Positions 31,701 to 39,285 of a DNA stretch of 64,000 nt are shown piece by piece. Under the pieces are notes generated by a model, which saw nothing but the letters and a program-made list of their open reading frames with translations, was not told the DNA's origin and ran no database searches. The DNA is taken from assembly GCA_019752335.1 (NCBI GenBank), contig JAIEMJ010000009.1:98828-162827 (forward strand), written 5' to 3'. Position 1 is the stretch's first letter. Each line of letters begins with the position of its first letter. The stretch comes from Bryobacteraceae bacterium. GTDB taxonomy: Bacteria; Acidobacteriota; Terriglobia; Bryobacterales; Bryobacteraceae. The translations under genes and the position numbers were made by a program.

Positions 31701-31839
31701 TGGGCAATACCGCGCCACTGGGGTCGGTCGCCGTTCCGGTGAGTTCGCCAAATCGCTCTTGCGCCGAAAGCGCGGTGCTAAGACAGAGAATGGCGGGAAG
31801 CAAAAAGAGGGCTTTTCGTAAGCCTTGTAAAGCAGACAT
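28723..31839 (-). CDS. TonB-dependent receptor with carboxypeptidase-regulatory domain
   Basis: A 1038-residue outer-membrane receptor. It has a signal peptide (about 1-27), a regulatory beta-sandwich (about 30-115; GTATDPSGAVLPNVNV), and a plug (about 125-240) whose DRLPKARSFQNLAVLS block differs from the LNGRN form of the other receptors. The barrel ends in RFLLKYIF. An AGGAGG ribosome site lies nine bases before the ATG. The 263-base upstream gap includes an AT-rich stretch (about 31983-32045), the probable promoter region, with no further gene. A terminator follows the gene. The substrate is unknown. Confidence 0.92.
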   Translation of the reverse strand: MSALQGLRKALFLLPAILCLSTALSAQERFGELTGTATDPSGAVLPNVNVKVTNKATARIVETKTDASGQYVVRNLDPGRYVVRFEVKGFATQEIPEVNLLLGKTLRVNAAMTVASAEQTVQITDAAPLIDTTNTTMANNITAEEFDRLPKARSFQNLAVLSTSVNSGAIEGGIQVNGASGAENNFTIDGISTTSLINGQSRQDAAFEILQEVQIKTGGISAEFGGAMGGVISAISKSGGNAFHGDVHYYLSGNSLNAAPVKRLLLSPTDQLTTKYHQDVKQKNNINEFGYTLGGYLIKNRVYFFSAASPRFGRRTNDYKFGNGVDSGSIDQKSLNNLMFEKVSFDLTKNLRGNAFFLWTPTSSTGRLPGYNGEGPNFNTGSLAAAQVNKTIGYFAPQTNYGIDLTWMANPTTLFAIKAGRFWDNYKDTGLPSPTPVNYSTSAAPSANLSFASEIPAALRAPTNFNNVPRILGSFYDVAARTYVQGDFGKFFRFLGTHDFKAGVGTQKIVNRVLTGYPTGGYINIFWDRAFNSSVPGTPRNARGKYGYYEYHEFGTGGTTGANLGNFYFQDNWRIIPRLTLNLGFRFESETVPSFQRNIQDTAFHFNWGQKFAPRLGASFDVFGDGRLKVYGSWGRYYDWVKYELARGTFGGDYWRVRYYGLDTTDVFSLSSTNRPGAPLWNPANPAAFRNRRVTGFDTIDPKIKPMGSDNINLGTEFRLGSQMVLRASYVHNSLIRTIEDLGVLVNGDEVYYYANPGEGGALITPSSGLTKPFATPKAIRKYDAAEFQLTKRYGSWFGSASYVYSRLYGNYAGLANSDEIRTGADGGGLYGAAQEAFGQNSRPGGNAGRAWDIDELLWDSKGGLNPQGRLSTDRPHAIKLYGSKTINWNTKTATDVGAFFYAASGTPLTTLVNTINGTQPFVNGRGDLGRTPFLTYTNLVIAQEFKMGETRKLRVEFNANNLFNQKTARHLWTELNRGIASAEIDLSNTDLAKGYDYNALIAKTPDNAKGLALSPLFKQADLFNPGFAGRFLLKYIF

Positions 31840-32102
31840 TCTGAGAGAACCTCCTGAAGAATTCAGGTGGCTAAAGGAAACCTTCCGGGAGACAGGAAAA
31901 ACAAGCCATGGTTAAGCCTACCTTCCAACATCGATCCTTAGATCGGTCCCTCTAACCCCAGCCCTAGCGTTGGTCCCGCTGGGCATAACTATACGGTTAC
32001 AGTACCATAACTTTTGTGAAATATTACAAAATTAATATATGTACATCCCAGCGTGCCCCCTTTTGCGGTGCCTTGGCCCCCGAAATCAGTCGGATGGCCC
32101 CG

Positions 32103-32768
32103 TCACACGAGGATCTGGGGTGGCAAACGAAGGGCGGCGAGGACGTGGGTAAGGAGGGAAATGACGACGGTGTCGCTGCCGTGTTCGATTGACGTGCCGG
32201 TAATCAGTCCGACGGGGCGGCAGCGGAGTCCGGCGGTGACGACCAGGGCGCCGGAGTTGCCGGGGCGCAGGAAGAGGGGGTCTTGCGTGCGGACTAACAG
32301 GCTGTCGGCGAACTCGACTTCGCCCAGGTTGCCCGGCAAGCCAGCCTGCTGCAGGTCAACCCGGAAGCTGCCGCGCTGGACGACGATGGCGAAGCGATCC
32401 TGTCCGCCGGCGTGGATCTTGACGGGCGTGCGGCGAGGCGGGCAGAGAGGCTCGTGAAAAGGGCGCCAGCCGGGGGGCCAGGTGGGGCGGAAACCGGGAG
32501 GAGCAGCGACGCGGCAGGCAGCGGCGTCGCCGCGATTGCCGCGAGGCTTGAGTTCGGCGAAGATCACGGTCCGGCTGACGAGTCCGCTGGTAGTGTAGAC
32601 CCCGGTGAGCGTATCCAAGTAAGCGCCATTGGCGGCGAGGACATGGTTCGCGGAAACAAGCCAGAGGCCGTCGGCACTGGTGGTAAAGGCGCCGATTTTG
32701 CCTGGCGGCCGGTCGCCCTGGCCGTCGCGGACCCAGATGGGAGCGCCGATGGCGCTAGCCAAGGTCAC
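32103..32768 (-). CDS. small trypsin-like serine protease at the end of a CHAT operon
   Basis: A 221-residue protein with a chymotrypsin-fold pattern. His42 in SANHVLA, Asp81 in GDAAACRV and Ser172 in RPGNSGALV are spaced as a His-Asp-Ser triad. No signal peptide is visible, so it may act in the cytoplasm. Its start overlaps the end of the preceding gene by 14 bases, implying translational coupling. It closes a leftward operon that encodes an ECF sigma factor, an anti-sigma factor and a CHAT protease. A regulatory or effector protease role is inferred from context; the fold and triad are seen directly. Confidence 0.8.
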   Translation of the reverse strand: MTLASAIGAPIWVRDGQGDRPPGKIGAFTTSADGLWLVSANHVLAANGAYLDTLTGVYTTSGLVSRTVIFAELKPRGNRGDAAACRVAAPPGFRPTWPPGWRPFHEPLCPPRRTPVKIHAGGQDRFAIVVQRGSFRVDLQQAGLPGNLGEVEFADSLLVRTQDPLFLRPGNSGALVVTAGLRCRPVGLITGTSIEHGSDTVVISLLTHVLAALRLPPQILV

Positions 32769-33660
32769 CGTCGGCGGCCGAGCAGCAGGACTTACAGCTA
32801 CCGTCGGACAAAGGCTGGGAGGCCAGGAAGCGTCCGGTGCGGGCGAAGCTCGCGATACGGCGCAGAAACTGGGCGCGCTCCGTCAGGGGCGCCACCTCAA
32901 AGGCGGAGAGGCCATGGGGCGCGACTGGCTGCTCAGCGTGGTCCGCGGGACTGGCGGCGAAGGTGACGCCGGGCTGGCCCAGGAGCGCGGTGGAGAGCGC
33001 GAACTCGTCGAGCGAATGGGCGACGGCGCCGGGCGGTCGCGACGGGGCGTCGTAGATGTGGAGGGTGGCCAGCTTACAGCCAACGCCGGCAAATTCGGTG
33101 CCCTTGAATTCAGTGAAGGCGGAGGCGGCCCAGTGGCGCTGGCCCTCGTCGTCGCGGATTTCGAGCTGGTCGAGGGAGCCGGGCAGTTCGTACTCGAAGA
33201 CGGTGAGTCCGCAGACGGTGGGGGAGGGGTGCAGGAGCAACTCGGGGTGGGTAATTTCTGCCTTGCCAAGGCCAAGGTAGTGAATCCGCCGCGGGCGGGG
33301 CAAGCTGAGACGCGCGCGGATGCGGGGGTCGTCGTCGCGCGGCCAGTCCCTCAGCCGGATGGTGGGATTTAGGGCGGGGTTAAGGGAATTCTCCGGGGTG
33401 CGGGGGGAGGGCGAAAGGCCATGGAGGGTGGCCCGGAGACCGGACGGCAGACGATCCTCGCGCAGCCAATGGCCAAAGCGATAGTGATGTTCCCGGTCCA
33501 TGTTCAGGGCATAGGCGCGAAACTCATCCTCCGGACTCTGCACCAGCGAAATCAGGCCGTGAAACAAGACATAAAAGCGGTGGTCAGGTGGGGGAGGAGG
33601 AACGGGGACCTCGACAAAGAGCTCGTTCCGGTGGCGCAGGCGGACATTCGACTTGGACAT
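32755..33660 (-). CDS. unrecognised protein between the CHAT and serine-protease genes
   Basis: A 301-residue soluble protein with no signal peptide or membrane helix. An in-frame TTG at 33675 is an alternative start. The N-terminal third has VLFHGLISLVQSPEDEFRAY, suggesting a beta-alpha domain. A Pro run (VPVPPPPPDH) is near residue 20, and the C-terminus ends with a cysteine cluster (CKSCCS). I do not recognise a family. It starts 49 bases after the CHAT gene stop and overlaps the next protease gene by 14 bases. It may be a substrate, adaptor or regulator of the two proteases; this is inference. Confidence 0.75.
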   Translation of the reverse strand: MSKSNVRLRHRNELFVEVPVPPPPPDHRFYVLFHGLISLVQSPEDEFRAYALNMDREHHYRFGHWLREDRLPSGLRATLHGLSPSPRTPENSLNPALNPTIRLRDWPRDDDPRIRARLSLPRPRRIHYLGLGKAEITHPELLLHPSPTVCGLTVFEYELPGSLDQLEIRDDEGQRHWAASAFTEFKGTEFAGVGCKLATLHIYDAPSRPPGAVAHSLDEFALSTALLGQPGVTFAASPADHAEQPVAPHGLSAFEVAPLTERAQFLRRIASFARTGRFLASQPLSDGSCKSCCSAADGDLG

Positions 33661-33709
33661 AATTGCGGTTGGCAATAGTGATGACGTAACCCGGATGAAC
33701 TTTCCTTTT

Positions 33710-36595
33710 TCATGGATGACCGTAAAGCTGGAAAGGCGCCCAGTAGTAGGGATGGGGCTGCGAGGCGATGCTGGCCACGGTGGCCTCGCGGAGCGCGACG
33801 GCAGGAGAGGCGCCCTGGCGAAGGGCGAGGTAGAAGCCGCGCATCACCTGCGACGTAGCCGAGGAATCGACATTCCAGCGTGAGGCCAAAACCTGCCCGG
33901 CACCGGCGTCGAGGAAGGCTTGCACGAGGCTCTCTACGTTGACGGCGCCCCGATCCTCGCCGGTGCCCGAGGAGCAGGCGGCCAGCGTGGCGAGCCGCAA
34001 AGTGCGTAGGTCCAACTCGGCGATTTCGTTGGCGGTGATGAGCCGGGTTCCCAGCAGGGGTTCGCCGGCGAGAACGAGGGCGCCGTTACCGCCGTTGGCG
34101 ACGCCGTGGCCCGCGAAGTGAAAGAGGCGATGGTGGGCGAGTTCCTGTTGCAATGCAGCTACGTTGGCGCCGTCGCCGGAGAGATAGAGATGATGCGGGA
34201 AGAGTTCGCGGAGGCGTTCGGCTTCGCCGCGCGCGGCGGCGAGGATGGGAAAGCGCGCACGGTCGTGGGGGGCAACGGCGGGTTCGGCGACGACGAGCGC
34301 GGGCTGCCAGTCCGGGTTGGGCGGGCTGACGGCGGGCGAGCCCCAGCCAATGGTCTGGATGAGGGCGACGCGCGAGAGCAGGGCGCGGCCCTGGGCATCG
34401 AGCAACGCGCCCCAGGGCAGCACGGCGAGAGGGCCGTCGGGATCGATCACCAGCGTGCGGACGTTCGCCAGGCGCTCTTCGAAGGGCCCCAGGATGAGGC
34501 GGTAGAGTTCGCGGGCGCTCTCCTGCACGGCGGGTAGAGGCGAGTCCGGGTTGGCGGCCAGGGCCGCGAAACGTTGGCTGCGGTTGACGAGGTCTGGAAT
34601 CGCCAGACGCGTGACGGCAATGCCTTGGGCATCGGACCACCAGACGGCGGGTCCGGCGGGGAGCAGGGCAATGGCGAGCCGGGCTTCGCCGGCCGGGGTC
34701 GACAGACTAATGGCTTGGCCGGGATTGGGCAGCGTGCGAAAGGTCTGCCACGTACGCAGCGAGGCCTCGGCGCCCACGGTGGCGAGTTCGGCGTCAACCA
34801 GTTGCCGCCAGGCCGGGGCGACCGTGAGTGTGGTGGCATAGCGCTGACGCCGGCCCTTTAGCGCCTGGACGGTGGCGACGCTCTCGTCGACGACGGCGCG
34901 AAAATGGCGGAGGGCCTCGGTACGCTGGCCCTGGCTCCATAGCGCACGGCCGAGGACGGGCAAGAGATTCATGCGTTCGTAGAGGTCGAGTTGGCGATAC
35001 GGGAACTCCGCGCCCTGCGTGACCTTGGCGAGGCGGCTCAGGGCGAGCCTGGCTTGCCCGGCGGCTACCTCGCGGGAGGCGGCTTCTACTTCGCTGGTGA
35101 CCCGGCCGGGGCGTTGCACGGAGGGATTCAGGCGGAAGAAATCGGAACGGATGGCGTCGCGCAGCCATTGGTTCGGATGGCCGTCCATGGCGGCCATGGC
35201 CTCTTCGAAGAGCAGGGTGGCCAAGCGGGTATAACCGAAGGATTCGGCCATCAGTCCGAGCGGGCTATAGAAATTCGTGGAGAACGGCGCCGGTAGTGTG
35301 CTGCGCCAATAGCTGGTAAAGCCGCGCTGGCCGCGAGCCCAGCTTTCCGCCGGCGCGGTGAAGCCGCGCGAGGGTTCCACTAACATACTGAGGCCGCGCA
35401 GTTCGAGGTCCAGGTAGCTGCTGGCCTGGCTGCGGGCGGCGAGGTCTTCGCGCTCCAGTTGCACGTCGATCACCTGCTGGGTGGCCTTGCAGGCCATCGC
35501 CTCCTGGGCGGCGCGCAGCGCGGCCCAAGGGTACGCTCTGGCGGTGGCAAGCTTCAGGGCCAAGCTGGCCGGGACGAGGCATTCGCCCGCTCGATTCGAG
35601 CGCCGCAGACCGAGGCTCGCATGGAGGGCGGCGAGCGCCTGTCCAGCTGCGTTGCCGTTAGCCGCATAGAGTCCGCTGGCGGCGAGGCCGCTCTCGGCGG
35701 CCGCGGAGTAATCGCCGCGCACGGTCGCGTCCACGGCGCGGGCGAGGGCCTGGTCGGCGGCGGCTTGCGGGGCGGCGCGGAGGAGGTCAGCGAGGGTGGC
35801 ATCCCGCCGTTGCGTGCGCAGAAAAGCGGCGAGCCGGTCGAGGTCCGCGGCGAATTCGGCGCGGCGGGGCAACCAGTCCGTCAGCGCGATTTGGAGCAGC
35901 AGTTCGGCGGAGCCGGGCACGTCCCGCGATGGCTGACGCCGTTCGGCGACTTCGGCGATGCGCTCCTGGCGAGCGCGGAATTCGTTTTCCACGCGCTGAA
36001 CGTTCCCGGCGAAAACGCTTTGTAAGGCCGGGTCAGCCGCCGCCTTTTTCCAGGCCGCGAGCGCCGCGTGCGGGGCGGGCAGTTGCTCGCTCACTTGGGC
36101 CAGGTCCGCGTAGCCCAGGGCCGGGAAGCCCGGAAGCTCCGCGGCTGCGAGGAGCACGTCGGCGGCGGTAGCCCAATCGAGCGCCCGGTTCTCGGCGCCG
36201 GCGCGGATTCCTAGCGCGACGCCGTGGGCCATCTGCAGGCCGGCGTCGGCGGGCTCCAGCAGCGCGGCGAGCCGGCAAAGGCGGATCGCCTCGCTGGCGC
36301 CACCGCGCAGCGACGCCAGACGTCCGCGCAGGTAAAGCGAGCGCGGGGTAGGTCCTAAACGCCTTTCCGCCGCCTCAATCGAAGTAGCGAGCCGGGCCAG
36401 GGCTTCGGCGCGTTCGGCTAAGGTGAGGGGCGGGGTGCCTGGCTCGTAGCCAGGCCAATACAGGGAGTGCGGCGCCGGGATGGCGCGCAGGGCGGATTCC
36501 GCCCGTGCGAGTTGCAGATGGGGCCAGCGCCACCAGAGTCCGGCGGCGCTCGTCGCGAGGAGCAGCGGGAAGGAAATCCACCAGATGCGCCGCAT
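33710..36595 (-). CDS. membrane-anchored TPR-CHAT (caspase-like) protease
   Basis: A 961-residue protein. One N-terminal membrane helix (about residues 5-24) is followed by a long alpha-helical TPR-like region (about 60-640). The C-terminal CHAT domain (about 690-961) has the caspase-type dyad visible as His830 in HFAGHG and Cys874 in LAACSSG, plus the WNVDSSAT block. CHAT proteases are cysteine peptidases of the caspase clan, often used in bacterial signalling or immunity (for example the gasdermin and Craspase systems). Here it sits three bases after a zinc-finger/TPR anti-sigma gene, which suggests its expression is switched by the sigma factor. The substrate is unknown. Confidence 0.9.
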   Translation of the reverse strand: MRRIWWISFPLLLATSAAGLWWRWPHLQLARAESALRAIPAPHSLYWPGYEPGTPPLTLAERAEALARLATSIEAAERRLGPTPRSLYLRGRLASLRGGASEAIRLCRLAALLEPADAGLQMAHGVALGIRAGAENRALDWATAADVLLAAAELPGFPALGYADLAQVSEQLPAPHAALAAWKKAAADPALQSVFAGNVQRVENEFRARQERIAEVAERRQPSRDVPGSAELLLQIALTDWLPRRAEFAADLDRLAAFLRTQRRDATLADLLRAAPQAAADQALARAVDATVRGDYSAAAESGLAASGLYAANGNAAGQALAALHASLGLRRSNRAGECLVPASLALKLATARAYPWAALRAAQEAMACKATQQVIDVQLEREDLAARSQASSYLDLELRGLSMLVEPSRGFTAPAESWARGQRGFTSYWRSTLPAPFSTNFYSPLGLMAESFGYTRLATLLFEEAMAAMDGHPNQWLRDAIRSDFFRLNPSVQRPGRVTSEVEAASREVAAGQARLALSRLAKVTQGAEFPYRQLDLYERMNLLPVLGRALWSQGQRTEALRHFRAVVDESVATVQALKGRRQRYATTLTVAPAWRQLVDAELATVGAEASLRTWQTFRTLPNPGQAISLSTPAGEARLAIALLPAGPAVWWSDAQGIAVTRLAIPDLVNRSQRFAALAANPDSPLPAVQESARELYRLILGPFEERLANVRTLVIDPDGPLAVLPWGALLDAQGRALLSRVALIQTIGWGSPAVSPPNPDWQPALVVAEPAVAPHDRARFPILAAARGEAERLRELFPHHLYLSGDGANVAALQQELAHHRLFHFAGHGVANGGNGALVLAGEPLLGTRLITANEIAELDLRTLRLATLAACSSGTGEDRGAVNVESLVQAFLDAGAGQVLASRWNVDSSATSQVMRGFYLALRQGASPAVALREATVASIASQPHPYYWAPFQLYGHP

Positions 36596-36598
36596 CCG

Positions 36599-37480
36599 CT
36601 ATTTCGGTTTCGCTTCCGCTTGCGCGAGGAAGGAGCGTACTTCGCGAATCCAGGCTTCGTCCGTCTCCACCTGGAGCAAGGCGCGCCAGTCGTGGATGGC
36701 TTGCTGCGTCTGGCCTTGACGGTAGTAGGCGAGCGCGCGGTTGAAGAGCGCGGAGCGATCTTGCGGTCGGGCCGCCAGCACTTCGGTGAAGGCTTCCACA
36801 GCCTGGCGGAAGCCGGCCTCCGAAACGGCTTCCGCCCGTGCGGCATACGCCGCGCCCAGAATGTTCACCACGTCCAGGTTATGCGGGGCTAACCTGCGCG
36901 CTTCCTCGAGCGTCCGCACCGCGGCGCCGGTTTGATGGGTGAGCAATTCGCTCCAGGCCTGCAATCGTAAGAACTCCGGGTTGTGCTCGCCCGCGGCCGC
37001 CTGACGAGCCAACGCGGCCTGCGCGCGCAGCAGGGCCGCCGGCGGATTGGCTTCGGCGCCCCGCTGCAGATCCACCCGTCCGTAACTGGCGCCGGGCAGG
37101 CGAAAGTCAAAAGGGCGCGAGGCCGCCGAGGACTCGGCCAGCAAGTCCGAAACACTCTCCGCGGGAAACGCGAAATACCAGGTGGCCGCGGAGATCAGCA
37201 AAAGCGCCGCCGCTGAGACGGCCCACCGTTGCTGGTTCCGGCCCAGACGCCGGGATTGCCGCCCGGCAGGGCGTGCGAGATGGTTGACGACCACGGCCCG
37301 CTCGGCGATGGTCAGGTCGCGTGTGAGATCCTGCCGCGCCTGTCGCAGGGCGCTGGCGCAACTATCGCAGCCCGCAAGGTGAGTGAGCGCGGCGGCCGCT
37401 TGGTCCAATGGGAGCAAGTCCTCCACCAGGGCGGCGATTTCGAAGGAAGTAAGACAACCCGGTCTGGTTTCCGAACTCAT
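36599..37480 (-). CDS. zinc-finger anti-sigma-like membrane protein with TPR domain
   Basis: A 293-residue protein. The N-terminus has a zf-HC2-like motif (His34, Cys38, Cys41; HLAGCDSC) with Cys9 as a possible further ligand. A single membrane helix lies at about 86-106, and three or four TPR units (about 150-285) lie outside. This is the layout of an anti-sigma factor that senses through an extracytoplasmic domain. It begins six bases after the sigma factor gene and ends three bases before the CHAT gene. The sensed signal is unknown. The TPR part may contact the TPR region of the CHAT protein. Confidence 0.82.
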   Translation of the reverse strand: MSSETRPGCLTSFEIAALVEDLLPLDQAAAALTHLAGCDSCASALRQARQDLTRDLTIAERAVVVNHLARPAGRQSRRLGRNQQRWAVSAAALLLISAATWYFAFPAESVSDLLAESSAASRPFDFRLPGASYGRVDLQRGAEANPPAALLRAQAALARQAAAGEHNPEFLRLQAWSELLTHQTGAAVRTLEEARRLAPHNLDVVNILGAAYAARAEAVSEAGFRQAVEAFTEVLAARPQDRSALFNRALAYYRQGQTQQAIHDWRALLQVETDEAWIREVRSFLAQAEAKPK

Positions 37481-37486
37481 CTGTTA

Positions 37487-38122
37487 TCAAGGACGCGCGG
37501 ACGGTCCTAAACCCTTTCCATCTTCGTCACTCAGCCGATTCCGCAGGGCCGCCGTCAGGCGAAACAGCAGGCTTTCCACGCCTTTGACGGTCAGGTCCAG
37601 GGCCGGCAGGGCGGCGATCTCTTTCGAAGTAAACCCTTGGCGGTAATAGAGCCAAAAGGTGTTGCGGTCCCGGACGGCTGTCTCCGGCGGGCACAGGTCC
37701 GAGAGCATCACATCGAGGCGCTCAAAGAGCAGCCGGCGATGAAGTTCGTTCTCGGCCGGACGGGACAGGGCGAGGTCTTGCTCCAGCGCGGCGAGCGAAA
37801 CGGTTTTCCGTGCGTCGAGGGTGGGGTTCCGCAGGCGGCGTAGATAGTCGATGGTGGTAGAGTGCGAGACGGCGCGCACCAAGCCATAGACACTGTTCGG
37901 GTGATCGGATCGCACGCTGCGCAGCACCCGGTAATTCTGGGCGCAGAGCTTCAGATAAACTTCCTGTACCAGGTCTTCAATGTCCGCGCGATCAGGAATG
38001 CCGCTCGCCGACGCCGTGCGTACGACAGTGGCGACGATCAACTCGTGAAACTGGGCAAGAAAACCCTCCCAAGCCTCACTTTTTCCCGCTTGGGAGGATT
38101 TTCCCGCTTGGGAGGACGCCAA
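37487..38122 (-). CDS. ECF-type sigma factor, first gene of the CHAT operon
   Basis: A 211-residue sigma-70-like protein. Region 2 contains DIEDLVQEVYLKLC (about 48-61), and region 4 holds the FTSKEIAALPALDLTVKGVE helix-turn-helix (about 168-187). The start is unusual. The assigned TTG at 38122 is followed by a tandem duplication encoding SSQAGK twice, and upstream the frame remains protein-like (PEEFIKLL) up to a stop about 40 bases away, with only non-ATG codons available. A CTG near 38146 is an alternative. It heads a leftward series with anti-sigma, CHAT protease, an unknown protein and a serine protease. Confidence 0.85.
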   Translation of the reverse strand: MASSQAGKSSQAGKSEAWEGFLAQFHELIVATVVRTASASGIPDRADIEDLVQEVYLKLCAQNYRVLRSVRSDHPNSVYGLVRAVSHSTTIDYLRRLRNPTLDARKTVSLAALEQDLALSRPAENELHRRLLFERLDVMLSDLCPPETAVRDRNTFWLYYRQGFTSKEIAALPALDLTVKGVESLLFRLTAALRNRLSDEDGKGLGPSARP

Positions 38123-38163
38123 AAGCTTGATGAACTCTTCCGGTGGCAGAAGTCCACACTATA

Positions 38164-39243
38164 TCACTGGCGGCTAGCCGTACTAGCCTCGTAGCGCAGG
38201 ATGGCGCATAGAGATGCGGGAGGGTCCACCGAGAATACTTCGCCGCCGTGGCGGAAGGTCTCCACCGCGGCGAGATTCCAAAGATCATGCACCGCATCCG
38301 GTACCGTTTCGGGAGCGGTTTCCGGCACGCAGAGAAGATGAATGCGGCCGGATTGCGCCGCTTCCAGAATCTCCTCCGGCGCGCAACTGGTGAGCTTGCG
38401 GTTGCGACGTTCCTGGAAGCGGCGCAAGGCCTCCTGCCCTTCGCGGCGGCGGCGATGCAGCGCGCAATCGCGCGCCGCTTGCGCGATTTCACGCAGGGAA
38501 AGAGCGCTGGAACCGTGCGGAATCTGCTCGGCAAAGAGGTGGCCATGCCGGGCTGCGCGCCGAAATGCAGCCAGCTCATCTTCCAGCCCCACCAGCAACA
38601 GCAGGCGATGTCCGAACTCCGGGTAAAGGCCCTCTTCGACGCGCGCGAAAAAGTGATGCAGATGGAGGTCCAGATCCTCGCTTTCATGTCCGGTACCAAA
38701 GCCCGGTCCGGTTCCGCTAAAGTTGCGGGCGTGGGGATCCGTGTGGACGGGACGCCGGAACTCGTCGAGCGACGCGGGAACACCGAAAGGCAGGTTGAGG
38801 GCAACGCATTCGCCGTGCTGATAGCGCAGCCAACGGATGTGATTCCGCCCCAGTCCAAGGACGAAAAAGTCTTGCGGGGCTTGCACTTCGAGTAAAAAGG
38901 GCAGTAAGAGACACGCAGCGCCCGCGTAGATGCGCGGTTCGTGGACGGGCGCGTCATAGGTTTCGACGAAGTCCAGGCCAGCGAAGATGGCCAAGCCGGA
39001 GCCCCCCCGCGAGGGGCCATGTTCCAGCACCGCCTTCTCCACCTTGCCCCGCATGGGGTCGCCGGCGTGCGCCGGCAAAGCGTGAAAGAGGCCCTGCAAG
39101 GTAATCAAGCGATCCCCCTCCGGCGCGCCGGGACGCAGGGCAGGGAGCAGGACGGTGAGGCAGTCGCCGCGATGGCGGGCCAAGTGTTCCAGGACTTCAG
39201 CGTCCAGGTGGGGCGGGTGCGAGGGCATCAGGGAGGGTGTCAT
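38164..39243 (-). CDS. bacterial archaeo-eukaryotic release-factor (baeRF)-like protein
   Basis: A 359-residue soluble protein. The pattern resembles baeRF proteins: an N-terminal domain with CLTVLLPALRPG, a central RNase-fold part with FFVLGLGRNHIRWLRYQHG and NLPFGVPASLDEFRR, a His-rich loop, and a C-terminal part with LLLLVGLEDELAAFRR. These proteins are homologous to eRF1/Pelota domains and are proposed to act on stalled ribosomes or in conflict systems, without firm proof. The ATG at 39243 has GGAG eight bases upstream. It lies between the PQQ dehydrogenase gene (42-base gap) and the sigma factor gene (41-base gap), in the same direction as both. Confidence 0.7.
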   Translation of the reverse strand: MTPSLMPSHPPHLDAEVLEHLARHRGDCLTVLLPALRPGAPEGDRLITLQGLFHALPAHAGDPMRGKVEKAVLEHGPSRGGSGLAIFAGLDFVETYDAPVHEPRIYAGAACLLLPFLLEVQAPQDFFVLGLGRNHIRWLRYQHGECVALNLPFGVPASLDEFRRPVHTDPHARNFSGTGPGFGTGHESEDLDLHLHHFFARVEEGLYPEFGHRLLLLVGLEDELAAFRRAARHGHLFAEQIPHGSSALSLREIAQAARDCALHRRRREGQEALRRFQERRNRKLTSCAPEEILEAAQSGRIHLLCVPETAPETVPDAVHDLWNLAAVETFRHGGEVFSVDPPASLCAILRYEASTASRQ

Positions 39244-39285
39244 CAGTGGATCTCCACTGCCTCCTCTTTGCACGGCGAGGGCCGT

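Noticed and set aside
38248..38895. Open frame opposite the baeRF-like gene
   Set aside because: Its composition and lack of ribosome site are typical of shadows, and the leftward baeRF frame is better supported.
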